This document shows positions 12,446 through 24,700 of a stretch of 64,000 nucleotides of DNA, in pieces. Every line of letters begins with the position of its first letter. Position 1 is the first letter of the stretch. Location of the stretch: assembly GCA_008828725.1 (NCBI GenBank), contig MEHQ01003854.1:472652-536651 (forward strand). The letters run 5' to 3'. The position numbers and the translations under genes are program-made. A model generated the notes under the pieces. It was not told where the DNA came from and searched no databases. It saw only the letters and a list, made by a program, of their open reading frames with translations. Source of the DNA: Saccharina japonica. Taxonomy: Eukaryota; Sar; Phaeophyceae; Laminariales; Laminariaceae.

Positions 12446-15225
12446 CCTGTCCTCGCCTGTCGCCCCGTGAGAGAGCGCTAAGGTCGATTGTGTGGACGAC
12501 CCACCCCGTCCCTCAATTCGCTATTCTTGCGGAGGCAAAGCTTCGGGCAGAATCAGATTATGCTTGGCTCTAGGCGAGTTCGGCCTCGGCGTTGCAACGG
12601 CGATGACAGCTCCCTCCTCCGTGCTGCTTCGACAAAGAATGTACGGCTGGCAACGCGATGCCCTTCCTCGTAACCTTCGAATTCGTCGATGCAAAACCGG
12701 GGAAAAAAATGAAATGGCCCCGGTTTTGTACAATATTCTTGTCATGTTCAGAAAGAGACATAGGGGATGGAACAAACTAGTACGTCCCCTCTTCCCTTTG
12801 GAGGCGTTCTTACGTGTTTGTTGTGGATGGTCGAGCCCAGCCTGCTTGGATCACAGGACGGGGGGAGGTTCAACTGCTTTGCCTTAGAAAGTGAGTGCAC
12901 GAGGAGAAGGAATTGCCTATGCGTAGTGACCTGGCATAGTGCGACGCCTGTTGAAGCCGTTGCGGTTGCGGGCTTAGAGTGCGAAAGAGATGCCCGAAAA
13001 TACTCAGGTTGTTTGGAAATCCCAGTTGCCACTCATTTCCTTCGAGCACGAGGCGACCACTACCGTAGTGAGAGGTCGAGCTACAACACATCGTGCAAGA
13101 CGCACGTGTGTAGTTGACTGGGTTTTGTGAGGGGACTGGCTTGCCGTCTGGCCTTCGTCGCAAGAGTCTGCAACGTTGTAGACTGATAGAGCGGGAAGAA
13201 GAAGCATGGGGCAGACTTGCTTCGGTCCTCTTCCTTGCTATTTTATTGAACCACGCGTGCGGTGTGCGACCCTGCTAGCCTTTGAGTCGCCTGAGATGCT
13301 TCTGAAGTCTCGAAAAAACTGCTACGAGTGAAGCCTAGGGCTGTCCTCGTTTTGCCCGCTTTCGTGCTTACCTTTCAGGGTGCACTCGCGTGCTTACAGA
13401 TGGTGCTCCCCTGCTTTATGCAAGCACCTTATACCTGACAGGCTGGTTATACGCAGCGAAGGTTAGGTGGACACCACAATAGGTTTGGTGCTCCATGGGT
13501 CGGTCGGTTCCCTATACGATATTGGAGCATTCGTCGGCAGCGATTTTGACCCATTTTGACCCGAAAATCGGACGCTGCGTGGTAAACTGCCACACTGCTA
13601 TATTGCTGCTGCTGCTGCTGGTACTGCTGCTGCTGAACGCAAGGTACCACCAGCAGGGCATTGTGGGGACTACCGACAGTAGTTGTGGTTCAAGAAAGAC
13701 CTCTCAACGATTCGAGCACAGCAACGTTATGTCTCGTTGTACTCTCTTGTGCAGTACTTGCTACAGCAGTGCTACGAGTACTACTTGTTGGACGCGTACA
13801 GCGTACTCTGTACCTGGTACTGATAACTGGTACCTGGTCACTCGAAAGGTGGTCGTATCATACTCGTATCTCAATTCAAGAGCGACGTAAGCTGCAGACA
13901 ACGTCTGCTTCGCGGCGACGTCAACATCACCACCACCACCGACCAGTTTCACGAAAGCGGCCGCGATCACGTTTACCTGGCACATTGGGTACGGCCTTTT
14001 CTCAGCCCATATACGAGCCCATTAAGACCTGAGCCGCTCACTCGTGGAAATGTGAAAACCCAAACGCCTCCAGCCACGCCTGTGAAACCTGCGCGTTGTA
14101 GCGCTCTCATTAGAGCTTTTACTCGTAGTTGTCTGGACTTTACGGCTATGATACCACTGCTGCTGTGTCCGGTAATATAACTATAACTCCCGTTGGCACT
14201 CTGAAATGAGAGTAAATCGGGGATTGTTTAACTGGCCAGAGCAGATCGTAGTCACTGTGAATGTTTGCGGGGGGGGGGGAAGGAAGGCATCTTCATATTA
14301 ATATCAATGACTGACTTGGTATTTTGTCGATAAAATAGTAGAAACACGCGTCCAAACCCAAACGCGCCATTCAGATATCCCTATAAATGTATCACACGGT
14401 TCCAAGTACAGCAGGGTGCACGTACAAATACGTCGTAGAGACGAAAACCCCGCAAACTTCCGCCACACGTCGTAACTGACTGCTGTATTATACGAAGCAC
14501 CGGGCCAACTAACTAATAAGAGATCGACCGTTGACAAACTACAGTCCATGGACTGCTCTCGACTGCAGTCCACACGCTATTCCGCTACTACCGCTAACTC
14601 TAAGCCCGACCTTACTTCTGCACCTACTACAAAGTGGGAGCAGTGTGCCGAATGGGATCCGGGCGAGATGAGGGTAGAGGTGTTGATCAATTAAAATGGA
14701 GATGTAGGCTATTGGGCACCCCGTTTTACCCCTACCAGGGTATTATACAACACCAGAGTAAATCACTCATAACAGGTTGTGGACTGCACTTAAAGTGCTG
14801 CAGTCTAGAGGTTGTAAATAGACGCCGTCAACTAAAACAATACCAGTAACTATTAATAGTCGGCGTCTTGCTGTCGACCAACTTTCAGCCCTGCTGCCTG
14901 TACGCACGGCAGTAGGATTCTCGCTTTCGTTTCTTATCACGGGAACGGCGTCATCCGTTCCGATGTAGTCGCACCAATTTACTCAGCACTCGACCCCGAC
15001 TACTTGTGGGGGGCTGATTTAGGGGTGACCAATGCTATCGTTAGAGCACTGACTGACCTGCTGCTGCTGCTGCTATTGGCGCTGATAACGAACAGCGTGT
15101 TGTGAGACTTCACAGGTCCTAATCATAAGCACAGGATGAGCCGCCCGTGATTAGCTGGTTTAGACTACTCTCGGGTGCGTTCACGTGTTCATTCCTGTTT
15201 ACTGGTAGTGGTTAACCTTGCAAGG

Positions 15226-15407
15226 TTACCGCCGCTACATTCCTAGTAGTGGCAAAGTTTGTTGCAAACCCACGGTTCATTTTTCACAGATAAAACAAAC
15301 GCTCCCTGAATCATGTTTACTACCGTTACATTCGTAGTAGTGGCAAAGTTACGTGCAAACCCACGGTTCATTTTTCACAGATAAAGAAGCACACGCTCCC
15401 TGAATCA
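15226..15407. repeat. Tandem duplication, two ~95-bp units
   Basis: Both units contain GTAGTGGCAAAGTT, GCAAACCCACGGTTCATT, TTTCACAGATAAA and GCTCCCTGAATCA, the second with a few substitutions. Function unknown. Confidence 0.75.
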
Positions 15408-16487
15408 GATGGATTTCGGCAGTCTCAGGTTTTGTTTTCCTCATATACAGGATGTACATCCGGCATGAGAACACACGAAACCCGTACATTCGCGAGATCA
15501 AAGTATCACAAGACAGCTTGCAAAGATGAGTTTCTCGACGATTTCCTCGATCTCATAGCAAATGAAAAAATTACAGAAATTACCTCCACGCACAAAATCA
15601 ATCAATCCTAATTACACTCTACTGTAGATCAGTCAAAGGACACACGTGTTCAAACGTTCAACGCTAGCAAATATGACATTGTACATATTCATGCTGTGCG
15701 ATGTAACGAGAACCAGTCAAGTCGGCCAGAAGAAGCCAGTCGTATTCGCCGTTGATCAGTGACAATATTTAAGTCGATCGAGTCGTTTTCGCTTCGTCTT
15801 GGGATATACTGGTATTTTCCAGCAGGCGCATGCTCGGGCACGTGTTTTGTAGTCGATAAAAGCACGGGCGAAAACATAAACTCTGACTCTACGAGTGCAC
15901 CCGGAAGCAAAAAATAACCAGAAACGGGGTGCACCGCTTCCCAGGGTATTTGTTCCCAACCTGCGGACCACGGTTTGCCGCCCTGACCAACAGTAGTAAA
16001 TATCCCGGATATTTCTATCCTAAGGCGTTGTAAAAACCACTGCTGTTGATACTACTGCTGTACTGAGCCCCATCATTGACCTTCGACACGTTAAGGCTGG
16101 TGACTACAGGAGGCGTCGTTGTGATTCGTCAACACACAGAATAGTGTAGCGCGGGCACGGTATATCGTACGTTTTCGCGCGGAGCGTGGCAACGATAACG
16201 CCTTGTTACACTTGACAACTCGCGCCGTGGTCCGTCGGTGTAACTGCTTTTGTTTCGGATGTTGTCCTGGTGTTACCAAACGTTTTTTGAGGACTTGAAT
16301 AACAAAAAAAAAGTAAGGACAAAACTTGACGATTGCGGCGGCACAGGCCATTGATTGGTTGAACAGTGGTACATTAGAAGGGACCACTTCTGTGAATAGT
16401 ATATAGCGAGAAAAAAACGATCTCTATCCTAGCAGATACATGATGGCCACAGGCGAATAGATGAGCATCATTTTTTCCATGTATCAT

Positions 16488-16619
16488 GGCATCGTTCCTA
16501 CTTGTATTAATAATAGAGACACCCTCAACATTAGGGCGCTCATTGCGACCTTTTTTCGTCGCAATGAGTGCCCTAATGTTGACGGTGTCTCTGCTATTAA
16601 TAGGAGTAGGAACGATGCC
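16488..16619. mobile_element. 132-bp hairpin element fused to a short interspersed repeat
   Basis: Left arm GGCATCGTTCCTACT..ATTAAT..AGAGACACC..AACATTAGGGC..CTCATTGCGAC is answered by its reverse complement up to 16619, with a CTTTTTTC loop. The right arm runs straight into the repeat unit shared with 797-1010. So a repeat was duplicated head-to-head, or a MITE formed from it. Confidence 0.75.
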
Positions 16620-16966
16620 CCGCCTCGAAAGGAGTGCGTGGTCAATGGTCTCATGACAAATGCAAGCAACAAAGGGGTAAGAAACCTCCCATCTCTCGCC
16701 TCTCCGTTTCCCTCTTTTGACAACTCTTGTTTATCACTCCCCCTTTTTGCACTCTCTTCCCCCCCCCCTGTTTTTGCATGCTCTTTGTGAGTAGCTTTTT
16801 CAACACCCCCCCCCACCCTCCCCTTTTGTCTCTCTTTGCTTCACGCATGCTGTCCTGTGTTTGTGGACGAGTATATAGCTCTCTAACAAACCCCTCTCCT
16901 CCCTGTGCTTCCTTCCTATTGCCCCCTCTCTCGTACGCTGCTTCCCTGTGTTTTGTGTACGAGTAG

Positions 16967-19900
16967 TGAAGCTCAACCCTAATGTTGCGTCTTCCCGGCG
17001 TAAGAGCCGCAAGGCCCACTTCGGTGCGCACTCCGAGGCGCGCCGGGTGCTCATGTCGGCGGGCCTGAGCAAGGACCTCTTCGAGAAGCACAACGTGAGC
17101 GTCGAACTGAAGAAAAATAGGGGGTAGGCATTCCTTGCCGTAGACTTGTCCCAGGGTGGTCTTTAAATTGTTACCTGGTACACTACTACAGCTGTCTTGC
17201 AATAACTGGCAGCGACGTGATGGGTGGCGCTGATGTGTTTATTGTCACGTGCGCGTTCTCCACATTCAGAACTGAAAACATTATCCTACACTAATTCCAA
17301 GTACTTTGTCCCGAAATACGTAGAGTAGGGACCAGTTCCTAACGGGTGGAGCAGTGCTTAGCAGTTCGGATAGTATCCTCAGTTGATGTCTGGCGGCGGG
17401 CGGCCTGTGATGAGCAAACTTTTATAAAGACTTTGATGCTGATTTGACTTTGATGAGCAAATACAAGACTACGATGGACTGAGGCCCCCGCCAGCCGCGT
17501 TTTTACCCTATTTAACGTTCCCAAAGACAGATGTTTTTGTACCAAGGGCACGAAATGGTTTTACTTGTCCGAGCTTGATGATTTAGAGCCTTCGGGGCAT
17601 ACGTATTCCTGATCTGTATGATCTGTATGACCTAGCTCTTATTGGCGGGTGGGAGTGGCACATATATTATGCACCACCTCATTTATAACACTTGTTTCCT
17701 GGGTTCGATGTGTACTCGTAAACATATCCTGCACAACAAATCATAACGACAGGTTTAGAATCATATCTACTGTAGATAGATAGATCGTGATCTGCCCCAT
17801 CTGTGAAGTTTTTTGTTAGGGTCGGGTTGTTCAATAAGTACGCCTTCAAGCTTGGTATTACAGCGGATCAATTTCGATATCGTAGCGAGGAGGAAAATAT
17901 CCACACTGCTGATTCGAGCCATATATCTGAACTGAAATTTGGTAAAGTATTATATTTGCCTATTCATAGGTGGTACGTTGTTGGTGTGTATCTGGTTATA
18001 TTTTGAAGCGGTGGACGGCCTGTGATGAGCGAACTTTATAAAGACTTTGATGCTGATTTGATTTTGATGAGCAAATACAAGACTACGATGGACTGAGGCC
18101 CCGCTGAGTACGAGTGTTTACACCAGTTTTCGTGAAGGGTTTCAGGCATTCTGACTCCCGTTATACTACTTGTATGTACTACTCTAGGCATGCTTTTTTT
18201 GAGTGGGTGTTATTTTTCATGCCCCCACTTACTATTGATGCGCAGATCGATCCTATCCAAATTATCATGAAGTGTCGGCAATTTTCGCTGTTGTCTGGCT
18301 GATACATACCTCGAATGTAAAAACTAGTTGTGCTGTTTAAAATCAGACGTTGTTCGTGTTGTGTTGGACCGGCGGGCGGCCTGTGATGAGCAAACTTTAT
18401 AAAGACTTTGATGCTGATTTGATTTTGATGAGCAAATACAAGACTACGATGGACTGAGGCCCCGCTATATTCCTGTTTTCCTTCAAGGTTTCAGACTTGA
18501 TTTTCACGCCCAGATGAATAATACGTATATATAATATAGAACTATAGAGCTAACTATGAGCTCGTTTGGGCTGGTCGGTGTTACTGCCCGGGATCTTGCT
18601 TGGTGGCTGCTTTCATTTCCGTCAGCTCTCGAGAGCTTTTTCCATGTTCCTTTTTCTTGCAAGGTGGCTACGTACTAAAATATCGCTGGTGCGAGGAACG
18701 AACGCCTGCTGTGTTCTCTCTTTTTAGCTTGTGACAGACATGTCGGGGATTCAAGTATAACCACAATCTCGAAGGGGAACCGAAGCCAGTAGCTATACGT
18801 GAAATTTTATTGTTTCATATCCCCCCTCCCGTTTTCGGTGTTTTTATGGATCGGGTATCCAATACTGTGATAAAAAAGTGGCAGTAACTACATACTCGTA
18901 CCAGTGTTAGTGTTGTTCTCGGGGGCTTAACCGATTTAGAACTGCAGTCCCGTTATGGGGACAAACCACTCTAATTCTAAGTAATGTGTCCCCAAAACAG
19001 GACTGCAGTTCTAAAAAGGTTTATGTAGCATATACGGCTTCGTACCTATTAATAGTATATCCAAACTAAGGTATCGAAACTGTTGAAATGTAGACGGTTG
19101 TATTATGTTGGACGGGCGGGCGGCCTGTGATGAGCAAACTTTTATAAAGACTTTGATGCTGATTTGATTTTGATGAGCAACTACAAGACTACGATGGACT
19201 GAGGCCCCGCCACGCGATCCGTTACCTAACTCCCGTACTGACTGTGACTTCAAGTGTATACACGAGTAGGCAGGCGTTATTCATTAGAGTTTGGGTTCTT
19301 CATGCCCCCCCCCCCCCCCCCCCCCCCCCCCTCACGTAAACAAAAATACTGGGACGAGCATTGGATTTTGTGCTGACCCTTCAAAAATAAACCCCATCTG
19401 TTGCGTTTTTTTAGATTATTGTTACAGGCCTTGAAAGTTGGTTGTAGTGTTCGTACTTCGTATACCAGTAGTCATGATAGCCACACTCAAGCCGGCGTCT
19501 TCTCAATGCAGATGCTGCCGTGTGTACCAGAGGTACCTGATGGACATAAATGTTGGATTTTGTAGCGGCGGCCCTGTGATGAGCAAACTTTTATAAAGAC
19601 TTTGATGCTGATTTTGACATTGATGAGCAAATACAAGACTACGATGGACTGAGGCCCGCCAGCCGTTTGTGTTTTTTGCTGTGTACACCTGTATATATAA
19701 TATATTTATATATGTGTACGCGTTCTGTTTATACCGCCAAACACTTCTGTTTTCCGTTTATTGGCATTACGTCAAGTGCCCAACATTTGTTGTGACCCCT
19801 GTGGTACATTTATAGATCAAACCAAAGATAACTTTGGTGTTAACGTTTTTTTCTCGCCTCTTGATCTTAGTTTAACATTCGCTTTCAATGTCGCCGGCAC

Positions 19901-21770
19901 CAAGGAGGCGTTCTCCACCGCAAGGAAATTTATTCCACCGCGCCCCCCGATTTTTCCCACGGGGCGAAGGTCTATGAGCCCTTGCTACAGAAAGCGCAAG
20001 CGAAACCCAACTAACGTTGTTGTTTTTTCTTGCGCGGCGCGACTTCGCTTTTCGGGACCGTCCTTTCCTGAACTTGCACCTGTAAACGTTGAACTTGACA
20101 CGCTATTCTTCAGTGAGTGGTGGTGTTCGGCGAGGCGTTTTTTGGTCGTTTCGGGTTTTTTCATGGACGTCTCCGACTGCGAGCCCGCTTACATTTCATT
20201 ACCACATGACATCACTGATTGTTTTGAACACTATCATACGTATCGTACAGCTCGGTGCCACCATACTGGTGCTCCATAAACTGTTTACGCGGTATGGTGC
20301 TATATACCCACGACAGACTGCATGTATGCTTTTTTACAACACACGCGAAAGAGGTTTGGAAGGACACACTCCTATGCTTTAAGTGCTCCAGAAACTGCAT
20401 CGCGATATGGTGCTCCCAGAATAAACCCCCGCTAAGATCCGTTGATCTGTTGAAATCCGACAGTAAATGAAGCATGAGCGTTTCAATTGCAGATTTTATT
20501 CCTCAAGGGTATCCGCCATATGACACATACATATACGTGTAATACATGGCAACGACTCTTTTACGCGAACAGCGCAAGCCTGATCATCTTTCGCGTCAGT
20601 AGTTGGTTTTGCCCCAACATGTGTATAGGTAACGTGAAATCTGATATTTTCGCTTCGGCACTTTGTATTGGCAACCACCTAATGCCCAAAGTGTCGGTAC
20701 GGTTCTCAAAGGGTTTGCAGCGATAGAAGGCGTGCATTTGTAATCGCCGTCCCCCCTTTTTTTTCTCTTCTTGTGTAGGTCCGATCGCTCCCCGTCCGCA
20801 AGGGCGACGAGGTGATGGTGACCCGAGGGGCCTACAAGAACCGCGAGGGCAAGGTCGAGACTTGCTACCGCCGCAAGTTCGTCATCCACATCGAGCGCAT
20901 CACCAGGGAGAAGGCCAACGGTAAGCGTGGGGAAAGGAGGCAGGAATGGTTTGGGTCGTTGTTAGTCGTGACTTCCTGAACGCAGCTTTCAAATATATGG
21001 GTTTCGACAAAATCCTCAGAATCTCACAGCTGTCTTTTTTTTGTTTTTGTTTTAGAAGGGTTTTGGTAACATGCACCAGGGTATACAGCAGTCGTCGGCG
21101 ACATCACGTAACTCTTGCGGAACTGAACCGCCCATTTTTGGGAGAAACGACTTTTTGTGATGGAACAGAGTCCCTATGATTTTTGCAGCATCTATAAAAG
21201 GCTCAGAAGCTTGTTTGGAGCCAGGCTTAAGTTGTTCCGTAAGGCAGAAAATGTGTCCTCCCCTACTTTCTGTACACTGCTGTTGTTAGATTGTTAGATT
21301 GTTAGATTGGTGCTTTTGTGTTTCGTGCAAATTAGACCAAAAACGTTTTGACTGTCCTTTTCAAATGGTGTCGCATACTTTCATGTTTTCACCACAACAC
21401 GTTACTTTGTGCTGTAGTACCGGTGCCGGTATATGCTAGCGTTGGCAAATTTATTGCCCGTGATTTTTTTTTTCTCTTGTTGTATGTTAGTGTTGGCAAA
21501 TTTATTACACCTTGTCTTTTTTTTTTTTTTTTTTCGCTTTTGTTGACTTTTTCATGTATAATGTGTGAACTTTTATTTGTTTTCCCCACGTCGTCTCTTG
21601 CAGGCAACACCGTGCACGTGGGCATCCACCCTTCCAAGGTCCAGATCACCAAGATCAAGATGGACAAGGACCGCAAGGCCCTGCTCGAGCGCAAGGACCG
21701 CACGCGCAGCGGCGGCAAGCCCGCGGGCACCGCGCAGGACGCCGGAGTCAACATGGCTGGCGTCGACTAA
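16967..21770 (+). CDS. RPL26: 60S ribosomal protein L26 (three coding exons visible)
   Basis: Structural protein of the large ribosomal subunit near the polypeptide exit tunnel (uL24 family, KOW fold). Exons: 16967-17094, 20779-20920, 21604-21770 (stop TAA). Including the start codon the product is 145 residues, the same length as human RPL26. Motifs: [17 protein letters not shown] near the N-terminus, [30 protein letters not shown] (KOW region), [18 protein letters not shown], then [15 protein letters not shown] and LDKDRK-like [12 protein letters not shown]. All visible junctions are GT-AG. The first exon reads TG AAG CTC after acceptor gagtag, so the A of ATG would come from an upstream exon I could not find; alternatively acceptor gtgaag puts ATG-AAG upstream. 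The 3684-bp second intron hosts five snoRNAs; the third intron is 683 bp. A divergent promoter with EIF3E is likely. Confidence 0.96.
17391..17493 (+). ncRNA. Box C/D snoRNA, copy 1 (double guide for 18S rRNA)
   Basis: Box C GTGATGA 17407-17413, D' CTGA 17439-17442, C' TGATGA 17451-17456, D CTGA 17479-17482. The ends pair through CTGGC/GCCAG and GGCC/GGCC, the usual terminal stem. The guide before D' is AAAGACTTTGAT, perfectly complementary over 12 nt to the conserved 18S segment ATCAAAGTCTTT. The guide before D is AAGACTACGATGG, complementary over 13 nt with one G-U pair to 18S CCGTCGTAGTCTT (both 18S segments recalled from memory). By the fifth-nucleotide rule the predicted 2'-O-methyl sites are the second A run's first A (ATC-A) and the U of CCG-U. 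It would be released from the spliced RPL26 intron and act with fibrillarin in the nucleolus. Confidence 0.86.
18007..18105 (+). ncRNA. Box C/D snoRNA, copy 2
   Basis: Same guides as copy 1. C box GTGATGA 18022-18028, D' CTGA 18053-18056, C' TGATGA 18065-18070, D CTGA 18093-18096. Terminal stem AGCGG/CCGCT plus GGCC/GGCC. One substitution after box C (GAGCGAAC), outside the guides. Confidence 0.84.
18371..18465 (+). ncRNA. Box C/D snoRNA, copy 3
   Basis: C box GTGATGA 18383-18389 and D box CTGA 18454-18457 with the same D' and C' boxes and both 18S guides. Terminal stem from GCGGG..GGCC and GGCCCCGC. Confidence 0.84.
18927..19022. mobile_element. MITE family C copy inside the snoRNA intron
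   Basis: TTAA-CCGATTTAGAACTGCAG on the left with the inverted partner CTGCAGTTCTAAAAAGG on the right, a diverged copy of the palindrome at 3144-3240. It separates snoRNA copies 3 and 4. Confidence 0.7.
19113..19211 (+). ncRNA. Box C/D snoRNA, copy 4
   Basis: C box GTGATGA 19127-19133 and D box CTGA 19199-19202. Both guide cores are unchanged; one base differs upstream of the D guide (GCAACTACAAGACT). Terminal stem GGGCGG/CCGCC region. Confidence 0.84.
19302..19333. repeat. Poly-C tract of about 30 bases
   Basis: An almost pure run of C follows CATGCC between snoRNA copies 4 and 5, within the RPL26 intron. Its length is probably unstable and uncertain in assembly. Confidence 0.8.
19564..19661 (+). 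ncRNA. Box C/D snoRNA, copy 5
   Basis: C box GTGATGA 19576-19582 and D box CTGA 19649-19652; D' and C' boxes and both guides as in copy 1. The D'-C' spacer has one change (TTTTGACAT). Terminal stem GGCGGCC/GGCCCGCC. Confidence 0.84.
19889..20192. repeat. Inverted partner of 10180-10495
   Basis: Reverse complement of the repeat in EIF3E intron 1; conserved blocks CACCAAGGAGGCGT, CCCACGGGGCGAAGG and CGCTTTTCGGGACCGTCC. It lies between snoRNA copy 5 and RPL26 exon 3. Confidence 0.75.
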
Positions 21771-24700
21771 AACGCAAACCGTTTCAGTCTCGAAAAAAAG
21801 CGAAGCAGACAACACGGCGGAGCGCGCGCTTGTCACCATGATGGCGAGCGTGGACTGAAAAGCACAAGCACATGAAAAATGCGTTCGGCACAAAGACAGC
21901 GGACTGTCCATAAAAAAAGAAGGGGGCAGTGGAATCCGCTGGTTTCGTTGACTCGATTGAGCAGCTGGATTTTTTCGTCTTCTTCTCCATGCGTCGCCTG
22001 TTTGATAGGTGGCAATGGTATGGGTGGTTTTCGATGAGGTAGGGGCGTTGTCTCCTCTGTTTAAAAGGCGTGTGCCGGTTAGATCAGTCGTTTTCTGCCC
22101 GGTCGGTTGTCGTCGGTACGCAAGACGTGTTGTTTCCGGGCACACGTTTTTTTCTTTTGGTTTGAGTCGGCAAAGAAAGGATGCTGTCGCTGCGAGGCAA
22201 CTCATTTGTCAGCCTGTTTTTTTGGCGCGGCTTTTGTCTGTGTGTTCTGTCTTCGTTTTGGTTGGTCCTTGCTTCCCCCCCAGAAGATGTGGTCCTTCCC
22301 CGGCCGCGGGAATAAAAAATAAAAAAAATAAAAAAGAGGGAAACTTCGTCTAAACAGGGTCGTCTTATTTCTGCGTGACGTCCGATATTGTCTCTGCTTT
22401 AACTGCAGGTATGATGACACCCAGGATCAAATATTACTTCGAAATGCCTTCCTTTCAGGGCCATCCCTGATAGGCGTCCGGTGTCTTTATTACCTTATTC
22501 ATATTTAAGGAGCAAACGAAAAAAACACGAACCCTTACCTTGATCACTACGTAACTTAGGACTTGAGAGGGCGAGGAAAACTACGACGAATGTTGAGGTC
22601 GATTACAGGCTCGACCGCATGACGCAAACGGCGGGCTTGTTTGACTCCATCTTTTTATCAGATGCATAGCAGGGCATGGTAATTTTTTTCGTCACGGGTA
22701 CAAAGCAAGGAGATACACTTGCACGACAAAAGCGCAGCATGATCGACTGTTTTCCCTAAACGAACCAATTAAAAGTGAGACGTAGTGTTGAGAGTATTTC
22801 CTGTGATAATATTTTCAACTCCTTTCAAAACGGAGCCAAATACGTACGTACGTGACTTACGTACGTGACTGTCCGTACGTGACTCGATTTTTTTTTCTTG
22901 TCTTTTCGAGCTCTTCAAGCACGTAACGTTCGGTGCCAAGCTTGACTTCGGCGTTTTTTTTTGCATTGTGCGCCAAACTTTTACGCTTCGAGTACTCTAC
23001 GACAGTCGACCATATGAACCATATATATATCCCTTTACCGCGGTGCGTTGCCGAAAATTTTCCCCCTGAAAGTATTTGGAGGGAAACCCGACACAATTTT
23101 GAATATATTTTCGAGCAAAACCTGAAACCCATTTTTGAAAACTTCTGGCGTTTTGAGCACGTTCAGCGCCAAGGCTTGACTCATGCCCTATTTTCTTCTT
23201 TTTTGAACGGAAAACTACGGGATAAGCGCTTGCCAGTGTTCTGGCTGTGTATCAATCTAGCGCCACTTATTTCTACGGTGATGTTGATACTCTTGCCCCG
23301 TCAAGCTGCTTTTTCTGTGTCGCTTACCGACCTTGAAAGCACTGCTTGCTGAGCATCCCCGGTTGGCACTGTAAGCCAGAAGACTGGAACCACAACTTTC
23401 TTCTCAACAGTTCTTCCGCCCTTCCACAAACCTCAGATTGAGCTATCTTTCACTTTTGTCTTTCAGCTCAATCTCCAACATTACGCGAAAATTCACGCGC
23501 GAGCCGACCGCTTTTGCCGCGGGCCGTATGATATAACTCGACTGCAAGTTTTCTAGAATGCCGCACAGATCACCCATCGAAATCAATGAGAAGTTCGTAT
23601 CGCACAGACAGGTGAGTGTGTGGTCCTACTCCTGTATCACGCTGCAGCTCGCCCCGACATTCATAAGCCACCTCATTGCGTGTTGCTCAGTTGGCGGCGT
23701 CCTCTCCTCGTATACGTATATCATGGCATAGCTCGTCTCATCTTCTTGGTTGTTTGTGGCCGAGTCCCTGAAAACGGTCGTTTTCAGCTCGGAAAGTCCC
23801 GAAAAGGCTCAACCAAAACTATATTATTATTGGTGTTTTTCTGTACATTAAACTCATGGCCACAAGGCAATTCCGTGGTCACAGGACAGCTGTCAATACA
23901 CCTGGAGTGGAATGTTACCCAAAGAGGGAAAAAAATCTTAACGGGAAAAACAGTACACATATCATTCAAATAAACCTAACTTAGTTCTTCGACGAAGCTG
24001 GCCATCCTTTAGTCTGCGGATCTCTTCCGCCACTGACCGCCTTTCCGCGCGGTTTCTTCGCCGAGGCGTGCCCCCGCCTCGCCTGCCACGCCCGGCTTAG
24101 CGGACCCGCCCTTGTAATGCAACACATCGTACACCTCAGGCAGAAATAAAACCAGAGGCCGGTAAGGAGCTAAAGCCAAAGTTGATTGTCAAAAATGTTT
24201 GACAGATGGTCATGATGGAGTGGGTATTTTCGTCGCAAGATGACCGGGACCGACAATCGAACAATTGAAGGGGTTTGTTGCTACGGCCAGCGTGGGAGCA
24301 AGGAAAACGTACGATGGGCGGAGGCATGTACCCACGACGCATTTGGCTCAGAGGCATGGAGGATTGCTCTGTGAGTGAGGCATGGGCATTTCATACAGCG
24401 GGCGGTTTCACCTGTGCTGAATCGTAACGCCCCCCCCAGGGGGCAGCGCACGCTGCGCTGCCGTCTGTGTTTACCTGGTGTTTCATTCAACACTCCACAT
24501 GGGAAGGATTACAATGTGCAAAGAGTAAGATAAACAAGTGGACACGTACGTACGTACGTGGTGCAGGCTAAAAGGCTAAACGACTGTCCGCTCGAATGCA
24601 CGTATTTGCCATTCCCGTGACTGCGAGCCTCATCGAGCATCTGTATGGCTTGTCATCTGGAATTTTGGCCTTCCTTGGAGTGCCCCGCTGTCTGTTGAGC

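Larger units (their letters stand above)
12446..16966. other. Divergent intergenic region between EIF3E and RPL26
   Basis: No confident coding exon. The region must contain the promoters and 5' leaders of the two divergent genes, probably including a non-coding first exon of RPL26. Visible structure: CTG/CAG microsatellites (13600-13636, 15058-15076), a twofold tandem ~95-bp repeat (15226-15407) carrying GCAAACCCACGGTTCATT, a 60-bp dispersed repeat (about 15480-15560) and a 132-bp hairpin (16488-16619). Pyrimidine-rich sequence from 16680 leads to the RPL26 acceptor. Confidence 0.5.

Noticed and set aside
21573..22205. 210-codon minus-strand ORF
   Set aside because: Antisense to the last RPL26 exon and its 3' region; translation shows no conserved motif.
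23970..24110. Arg-rich minus-strand segment as last exon of a gene
   Set aside because: Open and basic with acceptor-like AGs, but no upstream exon or recognisable family could be joined to it.
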